From DATKHR01 sp035510155 (GTDB taxonomy: Bacteria; Acidobacteriota; Vicinamibacteria; Vicinamibacterales; CAVVIG01): a DNA stretch of 22,909 bases. Under the pieces are notes generated by a model. It was not told where the DNA came from, ran no database searches, and saw only the letters and a program-made list of their open reading frames with translations. The stretch covers positions 1 through 22,909 of the forward strand of contig DATKHR010000251.1 in the NCBI GenBank assembly GCA_035510155.1, in the 5' to 3' direction. The stretch's first letter is position 1; the number at the start of each line of letters is the position of its first letter. The position numbers were made by a program, and so were the translations under genes. This document shows positions 7,442-15,377 of this stretch, piece by piece.

Positions 7442-7972
7442 ATGAAGATTCGGAACGATGCGCAAGGGTTCACTCTTATCGAGCTGCTGATTGTGGTGGC
7501 CATCATCGGCATCATCGCGGCAATCGCGGTGCCCGGCCTGCTCCAGGCCAAGATGTCGGGCAACGAGGCGTCAGCCGTGGGGTCGCTGCGCGCCATCAAC
7601 ATCGGGCAGGCGGCCTTCTCGGCGAGCTGCGGTCAAGGGAACTATGCGGACTCGCTGGAGCACCTTGTCAAGGCGCCGCCCGGGGGCACCGGTTTCATCA
7701 GTCCGGACCTCAGCACGACGGGTGTGTGGAAGGCCGGGTACTATGTGACGCTCGCCCCGCTATCGGGTGCCACGACCGCCGCTCAGCTGCCCTGTAATGA
7801 CACGACGGCTTGGATGGTGTCCGCGTACTACGCGAAGGCTGAGCCGGCGACGCTGAATACGACGGGCAGGAAGGCCTACTCGACCGATGCCCGCGCAACC
7901 ATCTTCCAGGCGCTGGGTACGGCGACCGCGCCGCCTAATCCGATTCCGTCCACCGCCACTCCGTTTCAGTAA
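7442..7972 (+). CDS. pilA: Type IV major pilin (type IV prepilin)
   Basis: A 176-residue prepilin. The short positively charged leader ends in Gly9, followed by the canonical FTLIELLIVVAIIGIIAAIA (residues 10-29). Phe10 would be N-methylated, and Glu14 (+5 of the mature protein) is present. The hydrophobic N-terminal helix runs to about residue 60, and the globular domain contains exactly two cysteines, C63 and C118. The C-terminus is Ala/Thr/Pro-rich. The start is supported by AAGGAG 9 nt upstream. The prepilin peptidase that would process it is encoded downstream at 11992. It could instead be a pseudopilin, but its position after pilB-pilC and its size favour a pilin. The next gene is a disulfide-forming enzyme. 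Confidence 0.88.
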   Translation: MKIRNDAQGFTLIELLIVVAIIGIIAAIAVPGLLQAKMSGNEASAVGSLRAINIGQAAFSASCGQGNYADSLEHLVKAPPGGTGFISPDLSTTGVWKAGYYVTLAPLSGATTAAQLPCNDTTAWMVSAYYAKAEPATLNTTGRKAYSTDARATIFQALGTATAPPNPIPSTATPFQ

Positions 7973-8029
7973 GCGCGACAGGGCCTCGTGCGATCCGGGA
8001 CGCCGTCGGGGCCTCCCGCGCCCCACGCC

Positions 8030-8058
8030 TTGACCTTCTCCGGCGCCTCGGTTACAAC
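8030..8058 (+). promoter_or_regulatory. Candidate promoter of the VKOR-DsbA gene
   Basis: TTGACC (8030-8035, 5/6) and TACAAC (8053-8058, 4/6) are separated by exactly 17 nt. Transcription would begin near 8065, only about six bases before the ATG at 8071, and no Shine-Dalgarno sequence is visible. The mRNA could therefore be leaderless or nearly so. The spacing makes this one of the more convincing promoter-like pairs in the window. Confidence 0.45.
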
Positions 8059-8070
8059 TCGTACAGACCC

Positions 8071-9273
8071 ATGTCACGACGCGCTGCGTTCTTTGCGCTG
8101 ATCTGCGCCCTTGTGGGCCTCGTGGCCTCAGGGGCGGCGGCCTCCGCGCATTACCACCTCTTGCACGACCCGACGTATCGCAGCTTCTGCGACGTGTCCG
8201 AGCGGGTCAGCTGCACGCAGGTGTACGCCAGCCGGTTCAGCACGGTCCGGGGCGTGCCGGTAGCGGTCCTCGGGACCATCTGGTTCACGGTCGCTTTGCT
8301 CCTCTCACTCGGAGGGTTGACGGCGAGGGAGAGCGTTCGGGAGAGCATTCCGGGCTATCTGTTCGTCCTGTCGACGCTTGGGCTGTCCGTGGTTCTCTAC
8401 CTCGCATACGCGTCGTTCTTCATCATCAACGCTGTGTGCATCCTGTGCCTGACCACGTATGCCGCCGTGATCGGCCTGTTCCTCGTGTCCGGGGCGGCGA
8501 CGGCTGTTCCCATGACTACTTTGCCCCGCCGCGCCGCCCGTGACCTGCGCGTCCTCGCCGCCAGCCCGCTGGCGATTGCCCTCGTGGCGCTCTTCTGTGC
8601 CGGCGCCGTGACTACGGTCGCGTTCTTCCCCCGCGAGGCTGTCACCGCGTCGGGCGACGTCGCCGCGCCCGCCCCCAATCAGGATCAACGCTCCGAGTTC
8701 GAGCGGTGGTATTCGTCGCAGCCGCGCGTGCCGCTCATCGTCTCGGCCGAGGGAGCGACCGTGCTGGTCGTCAAATTCAACGACTTTCAGTGCCCGGCGT
8801 GCGGCCAGTCGTATTTGCAGTACAAGCCGATCTTCGCCAAGTACGAGGCCGAGCATCCGGGGGCAGTGAAGCTGGTCCTCAAGGACTACCCGCTCAACCG
8901 CGATTGCAACGACGGCCTTCCTCAGACGATTCATCCGGCTGCGTGCGATGCCGCCGTGGCCGTACGACTCGCGCAGGGCCGCAACCGCACGGAGGCCATG
9001 GAAGACTGGCTGTACACCCACCAGCCGAGCATGACCTCGCCGAGCGTGCGCCAGGCCGCCAAAGACATCGGGCAAATCAACGACTTCGACGCGAGGTACG
9101 CCGGCACGCTCGCCCTCGTCAAGAGCGACGTGGGTCTGGGCCGCCAGCTCGGGGTCAAGTCCACCCCGACCTTTTTCATCAACGGCGTGAAGATCGAAGG
9201 CGCGCTCCCACCGCAGTACTTCGATCAGGCGATCGCGTACGAGCTCAGCCACCGAGCGGGGAAGAACGAATAA
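8071..9273 (+). CDS. VKOR-DsbA fusion: disulfide-bond-forming membrane enzyme
   Basis: A 400-residue fusion of a vitamin K epoxide reductase domain with a periplasmic thioredoxin/DsbA-like domain. The VKOR part (about 1-145) has four or so membrane helices, the loop cysteine pair C40/C48 and the quinone-proximal CxxC C123/C126 (CILC). A fifth membrane segment (about 164-187) leads to the DsbA-like domain, with active site C241-P-A-C244 and the cis-proline loop around P366 (STPTF). Two more cysteines, C279 and C292, are present. Such fusions oxidise folding proteins and pass electrons to quinone, doing the job of DsbA plus DsbB in one protein. It follows the two-cysteine pilin by 98 nt, making that pilin a likely client. 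Confidence 0.92.
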   Translation: MSRRAAFFALICALVGLVASGAAASAHYHLLHDPTYRSFCDVSERVSCTQVYASRFSTVRGVPVAVLGTIWFTVALLLSLGGLTARESVRESIPGYLFVLSTLGLSVVLYLAYASFFIINAVCILCLTTYAAVIGLFLVSGAATAVPMTTLPRRAARDLRVLAASPLAIALVALFCAGAVTTVAFFPREAVTASGDVAAPAPNQDQRSEFERWYSSQPRVPLIVSAEGATVLVVKFNDFQCPACGQSYLQYKPIFAKYEAEHPGAVKLVLKDYPLNRDCNDGLPQTIHPAACDAAVAVRLAQGRNRTEAMEDWLYTHQPSMTSPSVRQAAKDIGQINDFDARYAGTLALVKSDVGLGRQLGVKSTPTFFINGVKIEGALPPQYFDQAIAYELSHRAGKNE

Positions 9274-9283
9274 CAGCCGGATC

Positions 9284-10234
9284 GTGGCTGCCGCGCTCTC
9301 AACTTTCGACCTCACCAAAGACTACCCAATCGGATTCTGGCGAAGGCGCTCCTGCCGCGCGCTCGATCGGTTGACGCTCGAGGTCGATCAGGGCGAGGTC
9401 TTCGGTTTTCTCGGCCCGAACGGCGCCGGGAAGACAACCACGCTGAAGCTCCTGATGCGGCTGGTGTTTCCAACCGGCGGCCGCGCGGAAATTCTCGGCC
9501 GGCCCGCCGGCGACCTCGACGTCAAGCGCCGCATCGGCTTTCTGCCAGAGAACCCGTACTTCTACGACCATCTGACCGCCGAAGAGCTGCTGGTGTATTT
9601 TGCCGGCCTGTTCGGATATGGCGCGGCCGAGCGCCGCAAGCGCGCCTCGCGGCTCCTCGACGAGGTCGGCATCGGCGGCGAGCGCCGTCTGCAGCTGCGC
9701 AAGTTCTCAAAGGGCATGCTCCAGCGCGTCGGCATCGCGCAAACGCTCATCAACGATCCCGAGCTGCTGATCCTCGACGAGCCGATGTCAGGTCTTGATC
9801 CGCTGGGCCGTCGTGATGTCCGTTCGGTCATCCTCTCCCTCCGCGATCGCGGCTGCACGGTGTTCTTCAGCTCGCACGTGTTGAGCGATGCGGAGACGCT
9901 CTGCAGCCGCGTGGCGATTCTCGCCAGAGGGCGCCTCGTCGCCTGCGGCCGCCTCACGGAGATCCTCGCGTTTCGCGCGCGCGGCTGGGAGATGATCGTC
10001 GCCGACGCGCCCGAAACGGCCATCGCCCGCATCGGCTCGGGAGCCCGACGCGTCGTGCGGCTGGGAGACGGCCGCTACTCCCTGGAGCTGCCGCTTGATC
10101 CGCCGCCCGCGCGCCTGCTCAGCGAGGTCGCGGCGGCGGGCGCGCAAGTCGTGTCGCTCAACCCGATCCGTGAAACGCTCGAGGACTATTTCGTCGAGCA
10201 GGTTGCCGCCCGGCAATCAGGCACTCCATCGTGA
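9284..10234 (+). CDS. ABC transporter ATP-binding protein (PilH-like by context)
   Basis: A 316-residue nucleotide-binding subunit of the NatA/CcmA class. Walker A is GPNGAGKTT (44-52). The signature region FSKGMLQR (141-148) replaces LSGGQ, as is common in ABC-2 exporters. Walker B is LLILDEP (161-167), followed by the D-loop SGLDP and H-loop His198. The C-terminal 90 residues form the extension typical of this class. It starts with GTG 10 nt after the VKOR-DsbA stop and overlaps the permease by 4 nt. In Myxococcus xanthus an ABC ATPase, PilH, is encoded between the pilin gene and pilD and is needed for piliation. The same position here suggests the same role, but orthology is inferred from gene order. 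Confidence 0.88.
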   Translation: MAAALSTFDLTKDYPIGFWRRRSCRALDRLTLEVDQGEVFGFLGPNGAGKTTTLKLLMRLVFPTGGRAEILGRPAGDLDVKRRIGFLPENPYFYDHLTAEELLVYFAGLFGYGAAERRKRASRLLDEVGIGGERRLQLRKFSKGMLQRVGIAQTLINDPELLILDEPMSGLDPLGRRDVRSVILSLRDRGCTVFFSSHVLSDAETLCSRVAILARGRLVACGRLTEILAFRARGWEMIVADAPETAIARIGSGARRVVRLGDGRYSLELPLDPPPARLLSEVAAAGAQVVSLNPIRETLEDYFVEQVAARQSGTPS

Positions 10235-11037
10235 GACCCGTTCTCGCGATTGCGGTCAACGTGTTCCGCGAGTCGGTGCGCGACAAGGTCCTGTACAACC
10301 TTCTGCTCTTCGCCGTTGTGATAATGGCCGGGTCGTATCTGATTGGTCAGCTCACCGCAGGCCAGGACGTCAAGATCATCAAAGACCTGGGGCTCGCCGC
10401 GACCCAGATCTTCGGGCTCTTCATCGCGATCTTCATCGGCATCGGTCTGGTGTCGAAGGAAGTCGAGCGAGGAAGTATCGACAGCGTCCTGGCAAAGCCG
10501 ATCGAGCGCTACCATCTGATTCTCGGAAAATACGTCGGTCTCACGCTCACGCTCGCGGTCAACGTTGCGATCATGGCCGCCGCCCTGTATGCCGTCCTGA
10601 CCTACGTGCGTTGGGGCATCGACCCCGCGATCGAGCGCGCCTGGGATGCGCCCGCGCTCGATGCCCGGCTCCTGCAGGCGGTCCTCCTGATTCTGGTCGA
10701 GCTCCTCGTGGTGACGGCGATCGCGCTGGTCTTCTCGACCTTCTCCACGCCGCTCCTGTCCGCTGCGCTGACGTTCGCGCTCGTCGTCGTCGGGCACTTC
10801 AGCGGCGACCTGCGCAACGTCCAGGACGTCGTGAAATCCAGCGCCGCCCAGTGGGCGGCGCGCGGCGTGTACTGGGTCGTGCCGAACCTTGCTCAGTTCG
10901 ACGTGAAAGCGCAGGTCGTCCACGGCCAGACCGTGCCGGCGGGGTATCTCGCGCTGACGATAGCGTACGCGGCGCTCTACGTCGCGATGCTCATCGCGCT
11001 GGCGAGCTTGGTGTTCTCGCGGCGCGACTTCAAATGA
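10231..11037 (+). CDS. ABC-2 type permease (PilI-like by context)
   Basis: A 268-residue membrane protein with six predicted helices (about 21-39, 50-75, 105-128, 145-172, 174-190, 240-262). It has the family segment IGLVSKEVERGSIDSVLAKP followed by IERYHLILGKY after the second helix. The GTG start overlaps the ATPase stop (GTGA), and its own stop overlaps the next start (ATGA), so the three genes form one translationally coupled unit. Together with the preceding ATPase it should form an inner-membrane exporter or a mechanotransmission module. By position it matches PilI of the Myxococcus pilGHID cluster. Substrate unknown. Confidence 0.85.
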   Translation: MRPVLAIAVNVFRESVRDKVLYNLLLFAVVIMAGSYLIGQLTAGQDVKIIKDLGLAATQIFGLFIAIFIGIGLVSKEVERGSIDSVLAKPIERYHLILGKYVGLTLTLAVNVAIMAAALYAVLTYVRWGIDPAIERAWDAPALDARLLQAVLLILVELLVVTAIALVFSTFSTPLLSAALTFALVVVGHFSGDLRNVQDVVKSSAAQWAARGVYWVVPNLAQFDVKAQVVHGQTVPAGYLALTIAYAALYVAMLIALASLVFSRRDFK

Positions 11038-11972
11038 ACGGAGTGGGCACCATCGGCGTGACGATGGCGGCCTTGCTGGCCGGCACGATGGTCGTGCAGG
11101 CTGCACGCGACCGGCGCTATCCACTGCCTCCCGTCGACGACACGTCGCTCTACTTGACCTCGGGCGCAGCCGCCCGCCGCCTCACCGTCTCGCTGAACGC
11201 GCTGGCGGCGGACGTCTACTGGGTTCGCACCCTGCAGTACTACGGCGGCGCCAGGCGGAGACTCTCGGGTCAATCCTCGGCGGCTGAGTTCCGCCCCGAA
11301 CCCGCGCCATCGTCGGATTACGATCGGCTGTACCCTCTGCTCGATCTGACGACGACGCTCGATCCGAGATTTACGGTGGCGTATCGCTTTGGCGCGGTAT
11401 TTCTCGCGGAGCCGTACCCGTCCGGGGCGGGCCAACCGGATTTGGCGATCGCGCTGCTCGAAAAGGGCATCCGCGAACAGCCCGATAAATGGGAGTACAT
11501 GGAGGACGCCGGGTTCGTTTATTACTGGTACAGGCATGACTATACGCAGGCCGCCCGGTGGTTCGAGAGAGCCAGCCAGGCACCGGAGGCTCCCAACTGG
11601 CTGAGGCCGCTGGCCGCGACGACTCTGGCGCAAGGGGGCGATCGCCGATCGTCGAAAATCATGTGGACGGCGATTCTCCAGTCGGCCGAGCCGGATTGGT
11701 TGAAGCGAAGCGCGGAACATCGTCTGCTTCAGTTGCGGGCGCTCGATGAGATCGACCAACTGCAGGCGGCTGTCGACGCTTACGCGACGCGTACGGGTCG
11801 ATTCCCCGCCGACTGGCAGACGCTCATTCGCGCTGGCGTGCTGCCCGGTCAGCCGGCCGATCCGACCGGCGCGCCCTACGAGATTGGGGCGGGCGCACGG
11901 GTCCGTCTGTCGCCACAATCACCGCTCCACCCGCTGCCGAGCGAGCCGGCTGCGGCTCGTCCCCCTCGGTAA
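11034..11972 (+). CDS. Periplasmic TPR-like protein coupled to the ABC transporter
   Basis: A 312-residue protein not assigned to a named family. It has an N-terminal signal anchor (about 5-21). Helical pairs rich in Trp and Tyr resemble tetratricopeptide repeats (about 105-215), including a WEYMEDAGFVYYWYRHDY stretch and ARWFERASQAP. Near the C-terminus (245-285) is a segment, AYATRTGRFPADWQTLIRAG followed by a DPTGAPY turn, similar in style to the C-terminal part of GspG-type pseudopilins and some TPR lipoproteins. Its ATG overlaps the permease stop by 4 nt, so it is probably a third component of that complex. It occupies a place comparable to PilG of the Myxococcus cluster, although I cannot show homology. 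The tail after residue 290 is Pro/Arg-rich. Confidence 0.6.
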   Translation: MNGVGTIGVTMAALLAGTMVVQAARDRRYPLPPVDDTSLYLTSGAAARRLTVSLNALAADVYWVRTLQYYGGARRRLSGQSSAAEFRPEPAPSSDYDRLYPLLDLTTTLDPRFTVAYRFGAVFLAEPYPSGAGQPDLAIALLEKGIREQPDKWEYMEDAGFVYYWYRHDYTQAARWFERASQAPEAPNWLRPLAATTLAQGGDRRSSKIMWTAILQSAEPDWLKRSAEHRLLQLRALDEIDQLQAAVDAYATRTGRFPADWQTLIRAGVLPGQPADPTGAPYEIGAGARVRLSPQSPLHPLPSEPAAARPPR

Positions 11973-11991
11973 TTGCGCGTGATCTGGAGTC

Positions 11992-12795
11992 ATGAACGCC
12001 GGGGACGTCATTGACATGCCCGTGGCTGTTCAAGCACTGGCGGCGGCCCTCGTGGGCTCGGTGGTCGGGAGCTTTCTCAACGTGTGCATCTACCGGCTTC
12101 CAATCGGACGATCTGTGGTGGGGCCTGGGTCCGCGTGCCCGCAGTGCGGCCGGCGGCTCCCGTGGTACGACAACGTTCCGATCCTCAGTTTTCTGGGGCT
12201 TCTGCTTCTCAACGGCGGGCGCTGCCGCTCGTGCCGAGGTCCCATCTCGTGGCGCTATCCTGTGGTTGAGGCGCTGACGGCCGGCATGTTCGCGTTTCTG
12301 TACTGGTCGCTTGGGCCGAGTCTTCTGCTGGCGTCGAGGTTGATCTTCGGTTGTGCCCTCATCGTGCTGTTTGCCGTCGATCTCGAGCATCACCTGCTCC
12401 CCAACGTTGTTACGCTTCCGGGGATTGTTGTTGGCTTCGTGTTCAGCCTGTTCACCGAGCCCGGATGGCTCTCTTCGCTGGTCGGGATTCTGGCCGGTGG
12501 CGGCGTTCTTTGGGGCGTCGCCGAAGCCTACTATCGGCTTCGCCACGAAGAAGGCCTCGGCATGGGCGACGTGAAGATGCTGGCGATGGTGGGTGCTTTC
12601 GCAGGGTGGAGGCTGATGGTCTTGACGTTGGTGCTGGCGTCTGTGTCCGGATCGCTCGTCGGCATCGCGCTCATCGTGAGCCGGCGCGGCACGATGAAGT
12701 ACGCGCTGCCGTTCGGGACGTTCCTGGCGCTCGGAGCGGGCGCGGCGATTACGGCAGGCCCCACGATTCTCGCCTGGTATCTCGGCCAGTGGTAA
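11992..12795 (+). CDS. pilD: Prepilin leader peptidase / N-methyltransferase
   Basis: A 267-residue bifunctional membrane aspartyl protease that cleaves prepilins after the leader Gly and methylates the new N-terminus. The N-terminal GSFLNVCIYRLP motif is present, and the cytoplasmic methyltransferase domain holds two CxxC pairs (C49/C52 and C78/C81) with WYDNVPILSFL and PISWRYPVVE. Catalytic aspartates are D130 in AVDLEHHLLPN and D193 in GMGDVKML, the GxGD signature. About seven or eight membrane helices fit the family. It begins 19 nt after the TPR-like gene and ends 4 nt before the transferase gene. All expected residues are intact, so it should process the pilin at 7442. Confidence 0.95.
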   Translation: MNAGDVIDMPVAVQALAAALVGSVVGSFLNVCIYRLPIGRSVVGPGSACPQCGRRLPWYDNVPILSFLGLLLLNGGRCRSCRGPISWRYPVVEALTAGMFAFLYWSLGPSLLLASRLIFGCALIVLFAVDLEHHLLPNVVTLPGIVVGFVFSLFTEPGWLSSLVGILAGGGVLWGVAEAYYRLRHEEGLGMGDVKMLAMVGAFAGWRLMVLTLVLASVSGSLVGIALIVSRRGTMKYALPFGTFLALGAGAAITAGPTILAWYLGQW

Positions 12796-12799
12796 CCGA

Positions 12800-15358
12800 A
12801 TGACGTCGGCGTGGATGCGGCGCCGGTTCCTCGTTCTGGGCCGGCTGCTCAACCTGGCGTTCTTCCTCCTCACGTCGCTCTACTGCCTTCTCGAGTCGAG
12901 CCCGTTTGCGAACGAACAGTTCATCAGGCCGAGCGTGGCGGGGTGGCTGACCGACTTCGTCGTGTTTCACGCGGATTTCTACTGGCTGGCGCTGTCGGTG
13001 ACTGCGCTCACGATGGCGCCGCTCCTCGATCGTCCGCGCCGAGGAACGCCCGCAGGGCTGGCGGCGCGCGTCACTGGCTGGGCTTATCTCCTGGCTGCGA
13101 CAGTAGTGGGTTGGTGGCTCACCGCGCACCCCGTGCTGCCCGATCCGCGCCAGCCGCGCCACGCCCTCCTCGTTGCGACCGCGGCACTCGCGGCCCCTGC
13201 CTGGGTTTCTGTGTTCGATCACTTCGCGCGTCCGTTCCCCGCCCTCGAATCGATCCGCGACGATCGGCGGCTCCTGCCGGCATCTCTTGCGGCTGCCTGC
13301 TTCTGCTGGGTGACATTTGCCGCCGCCGTGCCGCTCCGCCTTGCCGCGTCCGGCTTGTCCATCACGACCGCCGAGCTGGGCCTCGGCGTCGCGCTGGCCG
13401 CGGCGGCGCACGCGTCAGGGTTTCTGCTTCTGGTCGTCTTCTTCTCGATAGTCGGGGCGTTGGCCGGTCTGTGTCGGTTCAATCCGCGTGGCGAGTACGT
13501 GGGCGTTGCCGCGCTGTCGGCGGTCGTGGCGGCTCTGATCATCGGGCGGCTCGTGCTGGCTCCGATCAGCATCACCGGTCGGCCAGCGTGGATCTACTCC
13601 GTGATGGCGGCCGGCACGCTGACGGCCGCGTGGTCGAGCGTCGCGCTCCACCTGTGGGATGGCCAAGGGTCGAGCGTGACGGACCTCTGGTGCGCCCCGC
13701 TGGCCGGCGGTTCGCGTCGTGTGCGTGCGGCGGCGCTCGTGGCGCTGCCGCTGGTGACCTACGCCGTGATGGAGCGTGTCTCGATGTTCGACTGGGACTT
13801 CATGCTGCAGCGGCTCGGCGCAGTCGTCGTGGCCGCCACAGCTTTCGCGCTGATTCACGGGGCGCTTTTTCGCCAGCCGGCAGACGAGCGGCGGCGGGGC
13901 TCAGCAAGTGTCTGGGGGGCCGCCGCCCGTTGGCAGCTCCCAGGGCGTCGGTTCCCGAGCGGCCCCGGGCTCGCGTCAGGCCTCGTCGTCACCGTGTGCG
14001 CGACGACCGCCGGAGCCGTGGTGGTGCTGCCGTCCTTTGAACGGCACTTGCATGGCGGCGCGGCGTTCGATGCTTATCTGGCGGGTGATCCGTCGCTCAG
14101 GCTCGCACACGACTTGACGGCGGGGCGAGGCGGCTCGTCGGCCGACTTCTACGCGTTCCTTCGCGCCCACGCGGCCGTCAAGCCCGACGTCCGTCCGAAG
14201 GACATCCGTTTCGTCACAGCGTTCAGCCGGCCCGAGCGCCGTCCGCCGCATATCTTCCTGTTCGTCGTCGACAGCCTGCGGCGCGACTACATGTCGCCCT
14301 ACAACAGCGCCGTCACGTTTACACCGGCGCTTGACGCGTTCGCGCGCGAGAACGTGGTGTTCACGCGCGCGTTCTCGCGATACGGAGGGACCGCGCTTTC
14401 CGTGCCCGCCATCTGGGCCGGCGGCATGATCCCACACAAGGAGTACGTGACACCGTTCGCCCCGATGAACGCGCTGGCAAAGCTGTTGGATGCGCACGAC
14501 TATCAGCGCTTCGTCACCTCCGACCACATCACTGACGAGCTGTTCCCACGCGCCCAGGATTCGGTCGATCTCGATCGCGGAGTGCCCGAGATGCAGCACA
14601 CCTTCTGCCGCACAATGTGGGAGCTCGAAGGGAAGCTGGAATCGGAGCCGCCTGCGCGGCCGATTTTCGCGCACACGCGGCCGCTGGACCTCCACATCGG
14701 CAACGTGTGGTCGGCGAAGGCACCCGCCGGCGAGTCGTATCCTGGCTTTTTCGCCCCGTATGCCGCGAGGGTCCACAAGATTGACGCCTGCTTCGGCCGG
14801 TTCATCGCGTTTCTCCGTCGCGAGGGCCTCTACGACGACAGCATCGTCATCGTCACGGCCGATCACGGTGATTCGCTCGGCGAAGGCTTGCGCTGGGGGC
14901 ATGGCTTTACTGTGTTTCCCGAAGTGCTCAGCATCCCGCTCATTGTTCACCTGCCGGCCCGCCTGGCGTCGGAGTTCAAGGCCGACACCGATCGCGTGAG
15001 CTTCACCATGGACATCACGCCGACGCTGTACCTGCTCGCAGGTGATGAACCCGTCGCGCGCGAGCCCCAATATGGCGCACCGCTGTTTGCGCGGTCGGCT
15101 GGAGCGCTCACCGACCGCAAGCTGGAGACATTCCTGGTTGCCTCCAGTTACGGCGCCGTGTACGGCGTGTTGAGCGCCAACGGCACGAGGCTCTACATCG
15201 CCGACGCGACAAACGGCCGCGAATACGCGTTCGAGCTGCCGGGACGGCCGGATGGCGCGCGGGTCGGTCTCACGGACTTGCAGCGTGAAGCCGCGCGACA
15301 CGCGATGCGCGAACAGATCGAAGCGATTGCGTCGGACTACTACAGCCATCTGCCATGA
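12800..15358 (+). CDS. Membrane-anchored alkaline-phosphatase-superfamily transferase (sulfatase-like)
   Basis: An 852-residue protein. The first 410 residues hold about ten membrane helices; the C-terminal half is a periplasmic sulfatase/phosphatase-fold domain. Metal-site elements are visible: IFLFVVDSLRRDY with D491, the likely nucleophile region GGTALSVPAIW (T531 or S534), VTADHGDSLGE with D688 and H689, and H701 in WGHG. The formylglycine CxPSR motif of true sulfatases is absent. The SVP-containing nucleophile segment instead recalls phosphoethanolamine transferases such as EptA/PptA, and the layout also fits phosphoglycerol transferases. It lies 4 nt after pilD, within the pilus locus, so pilin or lipid decoration is possible. 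Exact reaction is not determined; hydrolase activity cannot be excluded. Confidence 0.75.
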   Translation: MTSAWMRRRFLVLGRLLNLAFFLLTSLYCLLESSPFANEQFIRPSVAGWLTDFVVFHADFYWLALSVTALTMAPLLDRPRRGTPAGLAARVTGWAYLLAATVVGWWLTAHPVLPDPRQPRHALLVATAALAAPAWVSVFDHFARPFPALESIRDDRRLLPASLAAACFCWVTFAAAVPLRLAASGLSITTAELGLGVALAAAAHASGFLLLVVFFSIVGALAGLCRFNPRGEYVGVAALSAVVAALIIGRLVLAPISITGRPAWIYSVMAAGTLTAAWSSVALHLWDGQGSSVTDLWCAPLAGGSRRVRAAALVALPLVTYAVMERVSMFDWDFMLQRLGAVVVAATAFALIHGALFRQPADERRRGSASVWGAAARWQLPGRRFPSGPGLASGLVVTVCATTAGAVVVLPSFERHLHGGAAFDAYLAGDPSLRLAHDLTAGRGGSSADFYAFLRAHAAVKPDVRPKDIRFVTAFSRPERRPPHIFLFVVDSLRRDYMSPYNSAVTFTPALDAFARENVVFTRAFSRYGGTALSVPAIWAGGMIPHKEYVTPFAPMNALAKLLDAHDYQRFVTSDHITDELFPRAQDSVDLDRGVPEMQHTFCRTMWELEGKLESEPPARPIFAHTRPLDLHIGNVWSAKAPAGESYPGFFAPYAARVHKIDACFGRFIAFLRREGLYDDSIVIVTADHGDSLGEGLRWGHGFTVFPEVLSIPLIVHLPARLASEFKADTDRVSFTMDITPTLYLLAGDEPVAREPQYGAPLFARSAGALTDRKLETFLVASSYGAVYGVLSANGTRLYIADATNGREYAFELPGRPDGARVGLTDLQREAARHAMREQIEAIASDYYSHLP
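15343..15356 (+). repeat. 14-nt word shared with the palindromic element in nadB
   Basis: CAGCCATCTGCCAT occurs here at the last codons of the transferase gene and again in the right arm of the inverted repeat in nadB (20615-20628). Both copies are read in the same frame and encode SHLP; here the next codon is the stop. It may be a partial copy of a dispersed element or a coincidence. Confidence 0.4.
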
Positions 15359-15377
15359 CACACCTCCGTTGCAAGCC

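Noticed and set aside
7973..8029. GC-rich possible hairpin after the pilin stop (GCGCG ... CGCGC)
   Set aside because: Poorly matched stem with a long interior and no T tract; chance pairing is likely in this composition.
10095..11033. Upstream extension of the TPR-like gene over the ABC genes
   Set aside because: It is an Arg-rich shadow of the ATPase and permease; the ATG at 11034 gives a signal anchor and a 4-nt stop/start overlap.
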